DNA from: CBDBFG01 sp965204765 | GTDB taxonomy: Bacteria; Pseudomonadota; Alphaproteobacteria; Caedimonadales; UBA9215 | Assembly (NCBI GenBank): GCA_965204765.1 | Contig: CBDBFG010000004.1 | Location: forward strand, 310,001-374,000 | Direction: 5' to 3' | Length of the DNA stretch: 64,000 nt | In this document: positions 8,844 through 15,599 of the stretch, piece after piece | How the letters are laid out: each line of letters starts with the position of its first letter | Position numbering within the stretch: position 1 is the stretch's first letter | The notes under the pieces: model-generated | Databases searched by the model: none | What the model was told of the DNA's origin: nothing | What the model saw: the letters and a program-made list of their open reading frames with translations, nothing else | Made by a program: the position numbers and the translations under genes

Positions 8844-10196
8844 ATGCACAAAATTACAAGGAGGGACATACTGGAGTGTCTCAACTTAAGGCGTTGCGTA
8901 CCACATGCATTCCTTATAGTCATTTATTTATTTTCTACTGCTGTATTGCATAGTGCTGGTTCATCTGCTACTGCTACTGCTCCTGGCGACCAGGGTGATG
9001 ATCCATCTAGAACGGCAGGAAGTCGTAGTACTACTTCCAGGGGACATCATGTTGTGCACGAGGGAACTACATTCTCTACTCCCGGATCGCACAGAACGCC
9101 GGGTGATGATAGTGTGATTGGCGTTCATGGTTCGACTAGTCCGTTTCGAGGTGCTGTAAGGAGAAGAGCAACAGGTTCTGGTAGTAGAGACCATTCTATT
9201 GTTGGTTCACCGCAAAGAGTTTTAGTTATGGACGGTCCAGGTGGTGACGATGATGATGTTCATTTATCTGTTTCGCAAGTAGGTGGTGAAGATGATGACG
9301 ATGATGATGAAGCTCAGTATACTGCTGAACAGGAAGCTGGTGCCAAAACATACATACAAGGATTAGTTGGTGAGCGCAGCTTTGCCGATGTAGTGATAGA
9401 GTGGAGTCCTAACGTTACTGAAGAAATGTTGTCCAATGCTGGCATTGTGATGTTCTCTTATGGTGAAGAGGATGATGATGGTGTGTTTCAGATCGATCCC
9501 GAGGCAGATCCTACTATTTGTGCGGCTGTATGGCGAATATATATCAATGCTAGTCCCGTGCTAATGGAACGATTTAATGATGAAGGAAATGCTGATTGTG
9601 CGGAAAAGGTTTTTGATAAATTGGCTGTATTACTAGATGGTAGTTTGACTACTCAGATGGCTGGTCAAGCTGGTCAGTATTTATCTATTTTACGTACGGA
9701 TGTATTAGGTGAAATGGTTAACATTGTGGAAAATATTGCTGTGCTGAATAGGTTTGTGCAAGAAAAATTTAGTCAAGAACAACGCGGTCCTGTGCAAGCT
9801 GGTGCTGCTGCTGGTCAATTACCACCAGTTTTTCCTCAAGATTCCTCCGGTCATCATCCATTGCCAAATAACTTACCGCAAGATATTGCAGGGCAACAGA
9901 GGCCATATTGGCTTGTGCAAGAACTTGCTGCTATGCCTGCTAATCAGGTAGATCAACCTTGGGTTGTCCATGATCTTGCTGGTCAGCCAGCACGACAAAT
10001 TAGGATTGTTAGGTATGATCCTGTGGCGCAACGAGCACTTATTGATGATGCTGCTGCTCATCGTGCGCGACAAAATAGAAGATGGTATCAAAGATTGTAC
10101 CATTATTTGATTGAGCCGCTTAGCGATCCTGCAGTATGGGGTACAGTCGCAGCGGGAGGTATTGTGTTTATGTTAAAGTGTACCGCGAAAAAGTAA
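8844..10196 (+). CDS. Large acidic exported protein of unknown function with C-terminal membrane segment
   Basis: Not recognised. The N-terminus has a basic stretch and a hydrophobic core (AFLIVIYLFSTAVL) followed by HSAGSS, a signal-peptide-like leader. Residues about 40-130 are Ser/Thr/Gly/Arg-rich low complexity; runs of Asp/Glu follow (DDDDDDE around 150). A middle region without known motifs precedes a Gln/Pro/Ala-rich part, and the protein ends with a hydrophobic segment (VWGTVAAGGIVFML) and a short basic tail. The start is uncertain: ATG at 8844 has no ribosome site, whereas AAGGAGGG at 8859-8865 lies inside the ORF and points at in-frame CTG 8871, which would also give a more normal signal peptide. 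It precedes another acidic secreted protein by 33 bp, so the two probably form an operon. Confidence 0.75.
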   Translation: MHKITRRDILECLNLRRCVPHAFLIVIYLFSTAVLHSAGSSATATAPGDQGDDPSRTAGSRSTTSRGHHVVHEGTTFSTPGSHRTPGDDSVIGVHGSTSPFRGAVRRRATGSGSRDHSIVGSPQRVLVMDGPGGDDDDVHLSVSQVGGEDDDDDDEAQYTAEQEAGAKTYIQGLVGERSFADVVIEWSPNVTEEMLSNAGIVMFSYGEEDDDGVFQIDPEADPTICAAVWRIYINASPVLMERFNDEGNADCAEKVFDKLAVLLDGSLTTQMAGQAGQYLSILRTDVLGEMVNIVENIAVLNRFVQEKFSQEQRGPVQAGAAAGQLPPVFPQDSSGHHPLPNNLPQDIAGQQRPYWLVQELAAMPANQVDQPWVVHDLAGQPARQIRIVRYDPVAQRALIDDAAAHRARQNRRWYQRLYHYLIEPLSDPAVWGTVAAGGIVFMLKCTAKK

Positions 10197-10229
10197 TCGA
10201 TTGGGTTGATTGTAATAAAGGAGTTAATT

Positions 10230-11201
10230 ATGTATAGATTGTTATTAAATTTTATGATGTTTGGAGCTGGCCTTATATGCTTGTCCAGTGCTATGTGTGG
10301 TGGAGAAGGCGGAGGAGGAGCAGGTAGTTCTGACTCTTTTAGAACTCCTAAGCAAACTCGTGTGGCGGCTAGTGTGTTTTCCCCTGATGATATGCTAAGA
10401 CTGCGTTCTGCATCCCAAAAGCATAAACAAACTCGACGTGAGCAGGAAGTGGAAGTGGCGCAAAAAGCTACCAAAAAAGTTTCTGCAGTAGCAAAGAGGA
10501 AGGTAGTGGCAGCAGAAGAAAGAGAAAAAGCAGCAGAAGCGCAAAGAGTTCGTGAAGAAACTGCTCGTAAGGAAGCAGAAGAAAGAGAAAAAGCAGCAGA
10601 AGCGCAAAGAGTTCGTGAAGAAGCTGCTCGTAAGGAAGCAGAAGAAAGAGAAAAAGCAGCAGAAGCGCAAAGAGTTCGTGAAGAAACTGCTCGTAAGGAA
10701 GCAGAAGAAAAAGCAGCAAAAGAAGAAGAAGATCGTTTAGTAGCAGAGGCAGAGGTTGCTCGTGTAACTGCAAGATCACAACAAAAAATAGCAGGTTATC
10801 GCGCCGTGATAGATGATATGGCGGATGGAAAAGGTATTCGTGTAGAGGGTATAGACGATAGTGGTTTGGCAGACGGTATGTCACAGCTTCATGTGGAGGA
10901 TAGCTTTCTTGCTGGTGGAGATGATGATGACGATGATGGTGGTGAGCCTGTTGATGTAACTGGCTGTGCTGCTCCAGGAGGAACCGATGAGACTGTCGTA
11001 GGAGGGCTTTTCAGAGAATTAGAGGGTGATGATGCTGGTGGTAATGACGGTGACGCGTCAGCTGCAGCAGCTGTTGATTTATCTATGCTGGAGCAATCTA
11101 CACTAAGTCAATCTATGGTTAGTGAAGGTGGTTCAACTACTGGTCGTAAAAAGTCAGGCTTTACTGGTACTAGAAGAGTAAAGAAGAAAAAAGGACAGTA
11201 A
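10230..11201 (+). CDS. Exported repeat protein: coiled coil, acidic tract and basic C-terminus, unknown function
   Basis: Not recognised. ATG at 10230 follows AAAGGAG (10217-10223) at 6 bases; a TTG 24 bases upstream is less likely. Layout of the 323-aa product: signal peptide MYRLLLNFMMFGAGLICLSSA; a short Gly/Ser stretch; a basic region; a long charged helix (residues about 75-180) built from three 21-residue repeats of the type REKAAEAQRVREETARKEAEE, strongly predicted to form a coiled coil; then a polar part with a DDDDDD run near residue 232; and a basic tail RRVKKKKGQ. TolA-like heptads are only a compositional resemblance. Together with the upstream gene it is a candidate host-directed or surface protein; this is inference from export and low complexity. 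Confidence 0.75.
   Translation: MYRLLLNFMMFGAGLICLSSAMCGGEGGGGAGSSDSFRTPKQTRVAASVFSPDDMLRLRSASQKHKQTRREQEVEVAQKATKKVSAVAKRKVVAAEEREKAAEAQRVREETARKEAEEREKAAEAQRVREEAARKEAEEREKAAEAQRVREETARKEAEEKAAKEEEDRLVAEAEVARVTARSQQKIAGYRAVIDDMADGKGIRVEGIDDSGLADGMSQLHVEDSFLAGGDDDDDDGGEPVDVTGCAAPGGTDETVVGGLFRELEGDDAGGNDGDASAAAAVDLSMLEQSTLSQSMVSEGGSTTGRKKSGFTGTRRVKKKKGQ
10512..10700 (+). repeat. Three 63-bp tandem coding repeats plus a partial fourth copy
   Basis: Copies begin at 10512, 10575 and 10638, exactly 63 bp apart, with a partial copy from 10701 that diverges after about 11 bp. The copies are nearly identical at base level (one Thr to Ala change, ACT to GCT, in the second), so the array is young or homogenised. 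The unit is 21 codons, which preserves frame and three heptads, so copy-number change would lengthen the coiled coil without breaking the gene. Confidence 0.95.
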
Positions 11202-11210
11202 AAATATTCG

Positions 11211-11268
11211 CTTTGCAAAGTATGCCAGGTTATAAACAATGACTTGGTATACTTGTAATGAAAGCAAA
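11211..11268 (+). other. Extended hairpin between secreted-protein and OMP genes
   Basis: GTATGCCAGGT (11220-11230) can pair with ACTTGGTATAC (11242-11252): an 11-bp stem with two G-U pairs and an 11-base loop. An outer CTTTGC (11211-11216) can pair with GCAAAG (11263-11268). It sits 10-70 bases after the stop at 11201 and before the OMP gene. There is no clear U tract, so attenuation, RNA processing or mRNA stabilisation are as likely as termination. Confidence 0.4.
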
Positions 11269-11344
11269 GAATTGATTTTTCAAAGTATGTCTAGTGATTG
11301 AAAATAATTTGGTGTACTATGACCTTGATTTGTATAGCGTGTTG

Positions 11345-12133
11345 ATGTTTCGTATGTATAAAGTTTTATTTCCTTTGTTGTGTTTCGTTTGTCTATCCTC
11401 TATTGATGCTGCTGGTATCCACAGTAGTTCTACGAATATCAATAATAATAAAGTACGGGTTGGCTTGGAGATTGGCCTAGGTTGTACAACATTTGATGCC
11501 AAGCTCAACGGAGATTATAGTTCATGGGGCAAGGCGCTGAATGAAAGAAAATTTCATGTTCATCGTACATTTCATATTAACTCGGCTTTGGAAGTTGGCC
11601 GTCGTTTGGGCCATAAAGGTTATGTAGGTCTAGTTTTTGGTGTAAATTATCTTTTTAACAAGCAAAATGATACCAAAGGTTCCTTTGATTATCGTGGAGT
11701 ATTGTGTGATAATTTGACTTTTAAGAATTCCCTAGATGCTGCTGCTAAATTTGGGTATTTTGTACGCAAAGATGTTATGCTTTATGGTAAGACTGGTTTA
11801 TCATTTGCACGTTGGCGACATATTACAGGCATCTTTGGTAATAATGCTTTTTATGATGTTTTTGCGGTTGATAAAAGTGTTCCAGGATTGATTTTAGGCC
11901 TTGGAGTAGAAAATAGATTGAATAATAGTTGGACTGTAGGTATAGATTGCACATTGAATGTGTATAGTAGCATCAGAGTGACCAAGAATAATGCTTCTTT
12001 TAAGCGAGTTATTCCTTTATTAAAAGATAATGGCGATATTGAAGCTTTTACGATACCTCGTAAAGGTAGTATCCATAAATCTGTCAAGCCCACTGCTGGT
12101 GCAGTTTCATTAAAACTAACCCACTGGTTCTAA
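11345..12133 (+). CDS. Outer-membrane beta-barrel protein (porin/Opa-like)
   Basis: The leader MFRMYKVLFPLLCFVCLSSIDA is a signal peptide. The mature protein alternates polar and hydrophobic residues in short strands (VRVGLEIGLGCTTFDAKL, YVGLVFGVNYLF, LILGLGVENRL) and ends SLKLTHWF, with a terminal aromatic Phe recognised by the Bam machinery. This is the pattern of 8-stranded surface-antigen barrels, though I cannot name a subfamily. The start at 11345 is chosen for the signal peptide; ATG 11354 and a GTG at 11294 are alternatives. It may act as an adhesin or surface antigen; the second barrel gene is at 39845. Confidence 0.78.
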   Translation: MFRMYKVLFPLLCFVCLSSIDAAGIHSSSTNINNNKVRVGLEIGLGCTTFDAKLNGDYSSWGKALNERKFHVHRTFHINSALEVGRRLGHKGYVGLVFGVNYLFNKQNDTKGSFDYRGVLCDNLTFKNSLDAAAKFGYFVRKDVMLYGKTGLSFARWRHITGIFGNNAFYDVFAVDKSVPGLILGLGVENRLNNSWTVGIDCTLNVYSSIRVTKNNASFKRVIPLLKDNGDIEAFTIPRKGSIHKSVKPTAGAVSLKLTHWF

Positions 12134-12671
12134 ACCACTACATTATTTTATTCCATGATTATAACTCTGTATCCTTGAATTATGTGTGAGTTGCAAAGAT
12201 GTCGCCAAGAATGGCAATTGTGTGTAAAAATAATCATTTAAGTCATCTCTCAGGTAAATACTAGGTTATTTTCTACGTTTGTCATTTAAGAATTGAGAGA
12301 TGAGTTATATTTTGCAAATAACAAACTTGATATATTTGACAGATATCACAGGTAAAAGAGTTTTGTGTTATAATTTTTTTTATTTGATTGTAGATGATAG
12401 ATTAATTTTCCTATTGATAGAATGATTCGATTTATTTTTGCGGTGATAATAGGTTTTGAGTAGTGTTTTTGTATGGTGATGTGGATATTTTTGTGATATT
12501 GCGGTGAAAGTATATAATATCCCAGGAATATGTACATCCGTGGTTATCAAGCATTGTTTATTAAGGCATTTAGATCCAGTGAGAAATCAAACCAATCTTA
12601 TGTATTGATTATGTGATTATAATGCGGTACGATCTTGCCTGGTTTGCAAATAAGTAAATAAGGGAGGAATT
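12134..12671. other. Intergenic stretch upstream of the cysteine-rich gene
   Basis: About 540 bp with no convincing gene. It contains an inverted repeat, CATCTCTCA at 12244-12252 and TGAGAGATG at 12294-12302, with a 41-base loop, and a TATAAT at 12618-12623 without a good -35, about 50 bases before the next ATG. Confidence 0.35.
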
Positions 12672-13118
12672 ATGCAAAACTTAATTTTATTAACATTTAT
12701 AGCTTTTTTGTCTAATGCTTGTGCTTCATTAAACGATGATGATTGTTGTGGTTCTTTGGCAAATCATAGTCCTGTAGGATCATCATCGTATGATTCTTCT
12801 TCGGAAGACGAAGAATCTTCCAGTGCTGGTGCTGTTAGTGCGGACCAAGTAACAATGTGTGCAGGAGCTGATTGTTCAGGTTGCTCTCAATGTAAAGAGG
12901 GGGACACGGAAGGTTCGGCAATGAAAGGTGCAGGATGTAGTTTTGAATGTTGTCCTCAATGTGGCAAGGGTGACCCCGCAGTGAAATGTGTAGGATGCAG
13001 TTGTGAATGTTGTGCTAAGTGCTATGGTGGAGGTGACCGTACAAAAGGTTCAGCAAAGTGTGCGGGAGATGATTGTTCAGGTTGTGAGGCATGTCCGCGA
13101 CAAGGTTCTGATGCATAG
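12672..13118 (+). CDS. Cysteine-rich exported protein of unknown function (148 aa)
   Basis: Not recognised. AGGGAGGA just before the ATG is a strong ribosome site. The product has a leader (MQNLILLTFIAFLSNACAS), a Ser/Asp/Glu-rich segment (residues about 35-52), and then four cysteine clusters of related form: DCSGCSQC, CSFECCPQC, CSCECCAKC and DCSGCEAC, separated by short Gly/Lys/Asp linkers. I count 21 cysteines in 148 residues. The spacing suggests metal binding (metallothionein-like in composition) or a tightly disulphide-bonded secreted peptide. Since it is exported to an oxidising compartment, disulphides are plausible. It stands alone and is followed by a clear terminator. Confidence 0.75.
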   Translation: MQNLILLTFIAFLSNACASLNDDDCCGSLANHSPVGSSSYDSSSEDEESSSAGAVSADQVTMCAGADCSGCSQCKEGDTEGSAMKGAGCSFECCPQCGKGDPAVKCVGCSCECCAKCYGGGDRTKGSAKCAGDDCSGCEACPRQGSDA

Positions 13119-13174
13119 TGTTGGAAAAATTTATAAATTATAATTGTTAAGGCTATAGAGTCTTCAATTAATGC

Positions 13175-13207
13175 AAGGTGGTATTGAATGTGCCACCTTA
13201 TTTTTTT
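13175..13207 (+). terminator. Rho-independent terminator after the cysteine-rich gene
   Basis: AAGGTGG (13175-13181) pairs perfectly with CCACCTT (13193-13199) across an 11-base loop and is followed by A then seven T. It lies 57 bases beyond the stop at 13118, in the right orientation. Confidence 0.8.
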
Positions 13208-13695
13208 AGGGTAATTGCCCCAGTTATTGCAATTGCTGCGTGGGTAATTGTAGTGATAACTACATTAAGCGTATTGTACAAGCGCTAATTGCTAATATAT
13301 CTATCTGTCATTATTATAAAAGATTACAGACTTTACTAATCAATGTAATATGTTGTGTTTGTGGCGAAATGCAATGCGTCCAGGCTATTGGTGGTGCCAA
13401 CAGGCAAAATGTAGTTCTATGAACATGTGGTGATTATTAGTAGTGCAATAATGTAGGAGTAATATACAGCGTGATATAAATTTGTATTTGCTTTCTATCT
13501 CCAGATTAATAGGTATTGCGTTATTGATCTTGTGATACCAGATTTTAACCACAAATTATTAGTAAACTATTTATATTAAGGAGATGGTAATAATACTAAA
13601 GTTGTTTTCATTTAATAGTACGATATAATCTTGCATTACTGGTGACATACCTCTAGCACACCGGCCGTATTACCAAGGTTACGGGTAATCAGAAA

Positions 13696-13734
13696 GTTCT
13701 CTTGGTAGCACACAGAAATGATACCAAAGAGAAC
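13696..13734 (-). terminator. Terminator-like hairpin after sodB
   Basis: On the minus strand GTTCTCTTTGGTA (13734-13722) pairs with TACCAAGAGAAC (13707-13696), a 12-bp stem with one bulged base and a 14-base loop, then TTTC. It begins 18 bases beyond the sodB stop, which supports a terminator or 3'-end stabiliser for the miaA-sodB transcript. The U tract is short. Confidence 0.6.
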
Positions 13735-13751
13735 GTATTATATTGATTAAG

Positions 13752-14348
13752 CTATGATCCCAGATTATCGGCAACAAACTGCCAATTTACTAAATGTGTT
13801 AAGAAGGTAGCAATATAGTCCGGACGTTTATTTTGGTAATCAAGGTAATAAGCATGTTCCCACACATCACAAGTCATAAGAGCAGTTTGACCATGAACCA
13901 AAGGAGTATCAGCATTTGCTGTTTTCGTAACTTTTAATTTACCTTGGTCGAGTACTAACCATGCCCAACCGCTACCGAATTGAGTTGCACCGGCCTGTTT
14001 AAATTCATCACAAAAGTTATCGAATGATCCAAATGATTCATTTATTTTATCTTGTATCGTTTGGTTGGGCTGACCACCACCGCCTGGTGTCATTGAATGC
14101 CAATAAAATGTGTGATTCCATACTTGGGCTGCATTATTAAAAATCCCTGCATTTTTCTCATGAAAGGATTTTTTAATTATTTCTTCCAGAGATGTTATTT
14201 GTTCATAATCCGTCCCAGTGATTAGTTTATTAAGATTATTAATATAAGTTGCATGATGCTTGCCATGATGAAAGCTTAAAGTGTCGGCTGAAATATATGG
14301 TTCTAACTCTGTGTGCTTATATGGTAAATCAGGTAATGTAAAAATCAT
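13752..14348 (-). CDS. sodB: Superoxide dismutase (Fe/Mn family)
   Basis: Dismutates superoxide in the cytosol. Metal ligands are visible: His in SFHHGKHH (residue 27), His in FYWHSMTP (about 75), and Asp and His in CDVWEHAYYLDY (about 158-162). The overall layout and GGGGQPN resemble Fe-SOD; metal choice cannot be settled by eye. I start it at ATG 14348 because AGGAG lies 7 bases upstream; the GTG at 14354 would sit only one base from that site. The start lies 3 bases before the end of miaA's stop region (ATG just downstream of TGA), so miaA and sodB are likely translated from one mRNA. Confidence 0.95.
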   Translation of the reverse strand: MIFTLPDLPYKHTELEPYISADTLSFHHGKHHATYINNLNKLITGTDYEQITSLEEIIKKSFHEKNAGIFNNAAQVWNHTFYWHSMTPGGGGQPNQTIQDKINESFGSFDNFCDEFKQAGATQFGSGWAWLVLDQGKLKVTKTANADTPLVHGQTALMTCDVWEHAYYLDYQNKRPDYIATFLTHLVNWQFVADNLGS

Positions 14349-14350
14349 TC

Positions 14351-15280
14351 TCACTCTCCTTTTGTTATTTCATTTAGTAGTAATGCTAAATGACTATTAT
14401 TATAAGTATCATTAATAGTTATATCTGGTTTTAAATATTTTTTAAACCAAGTTTGTTGCCGTTTGATATATTGTCTTGTGGCAATGAATGCTTGTTCGAA
14501 TGCTTCGGATAGTGATATTTTCTCGTCGAGATACAATTGGATTTCTTTTACACCTATTGCGTTCATTATATTGTTGGTCGGTTTGGGGTGATGTGATAAT
14601 AGCGATTTAACTTCCTCAATTGCTCCATTAGCAAACATATTCTGTAGTCTTTGTCGGGATACTGCCTGTATTTTCCTTCGCTCAGGGTTTAGATATATAA
14701 CAAAAAATTTTCTTTTTGGGATTGTTGTATTGGGTATGTTATTCCAATAGTTTAAACTTTTGCCCGTACTCATTATTACTTCTAGTGCTCTGGTAATGCG
14801 ATAGGTATCGTTAGGATTAACTTGTTTGGCTATACATGGGTCTTTTGCCATTAATAAATTAAATCCTTCATTTAGATCATGCTGTATTAATTCACTAACA
14901 TAATTTTTCGTTTTTTGATCGATTGTTGGTACAAAGGATATTCCGTTTATTAATGCGTTAATATATAGCCCAGTGCCACCTATAATAATAGGATAGTGAC
15001 CAGTTTGTTGCACAAGATTGATACTGGAATTTGCTTGTTCTAACCATTTAGCTGCTGAATAATTCTCTTGCCATGAAATATTACCGTACAGATGATGCGG
15101 TACTTTCGCCGAATCTTGCTTGTTTGGTCTAGCGGTTAAAATTGCTAACTCATTATATATTTGCATACTGTCAGCATTTACAATTTGCCCCTCGAGGCTA
15201 AGGGCGATATCCATGGCACAGTTTGATTTGTTGCACGCTGTGGGTCCGGCAATAATAATATTAGTTGTATCTGTATTCAT
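14351..15280 (-). CDS. miaA: tRNA dimethylallyltransferase
   Basis: Adds the dimethylallyl group to A37 of tRNAs that read UNN codons. The 309-aa length is normal; NADSMQIYNEL (around residues 35-45), GGTGLYINALI and the late ATRQYIKRQQTWFKK match the family. Odd: the P-loop reads GPTACNKS where the family norm is GPTASGKS or GPTGSGKS, with Asn in place of the glycine before the invariant Lys. The Lys-Ser pair that contacts phosphate is intact, so activity is possible. The miaA stop overlaps the ribosome-site region of sodB. Confidence 0.93.
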   Translation of the reverse strand: MNTDTTNIIIAGPTACNKSNCAMDIALSLEGQIVNADSMQIYNELAILTARPNKQDSAKVPHHLYGNISWQENYSAAKWLEQANSSINLVQQTGHYPIIIGGTGLYINALINGISFVPTIDQKTKNYVSELIQHDLNEGFNLLMAKDPCIAKQVNPNDTYRITRALEVIMSTGKSLNYWNNIPNTTIPKRKFFVIYLNPERRKIQAVSRQRLQNMFANGAIEEVKSLLSHHPKPTNNIMNAIGVKEIQLYLDEKISLSEAFEQAFIATRQYIKRQQTWFKKYLKPDITINDTYNNSHLALLLNEITKGE

Positions 15281-15599
15281 ATAGCATTTTTTTATTTTAT
15301 TATTATTTTATCGATATGTTTGCTACGTTTCATTCATTATCATGCCAATTTTATGCATGGTAAAAACACTATACACAAAAATTTTTTATTGCATAAATAG
15401 ATTTATAGGGATAGTTTATTTTCGTTGCCCGCGTGGTGGAATCGGTAGACACAACAGACTTAAAATCTGTCGCTCGATCAGGGCGTGCCAGTTCAAGTCT
15501 GGCCGCGGGCACCACTTGTCTAAAAATATTTCCAATTTAACATAAATTTAACTTAATACCTTCATCATTACGTTATGTAGCGTATTTTAGAGTATTAAG
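15281..15599. other. Intergenic stretch with tRNA-Leu
   Basis: About 320 bp between divergent miaA and the TpsA gene. Only the tRNA-Leu gene (15427-15514) is recognised. The 85 bp after it hold the TpsA start region, with a weak AAGG at the GTG. Confidence 0.5.
15427..15514 (+). tRNA. tRNA-Leu(UAA)
   Basis: An 88-base class II tRNA with CCA encoded. Acceptor stem GCCCGCG pairs with CGCGGGC; anticodon stem ACAGA/TCTGT encloses loop CTTAAAA with anticodon TAA; a variable arm CGCTCGATCAGGGCG follows; T loop GTTCAAGTC is present. It reads UUA, a heavily used leucine codon in this AT-rich DNA. Confidence 0.96.

Larger units (their letters stand above)
13119..13751. other. Intergenic stretch between cysteine-rich gene and sodB
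   Basis: It holds two terminator-like hairpins (listed separately) and, from 13210 to 13422 on the plus strand, a frame with a cysteine-rich start (GNCPSYCNCCVGNC) that continues open for about 70 codons. That frame has no good start codon or ribosome site and may be a relic of a second cysteine-rich gene. The remaining 220 bp show nothing recognisable. Confidence 0.4.

Noticed and set aside
10512..10700. CRISPR array
   Set aside because: The 63-bp units are contiguous with no spacers and lie inside an ORF as 21-codon repeats.
10395..10884. Minus-strand ORFs rich in Phe, Leu and Cys, with repeats
   Set aside because: Antisense shadows of the 63-bp coding repeat; the repeated appearance comes from the real gene on the plus strand.
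15342..15545. 67-codon plus ORF
   Set aside because: It runs through the tRNA-Leu gene and has no motif or ribosome site.
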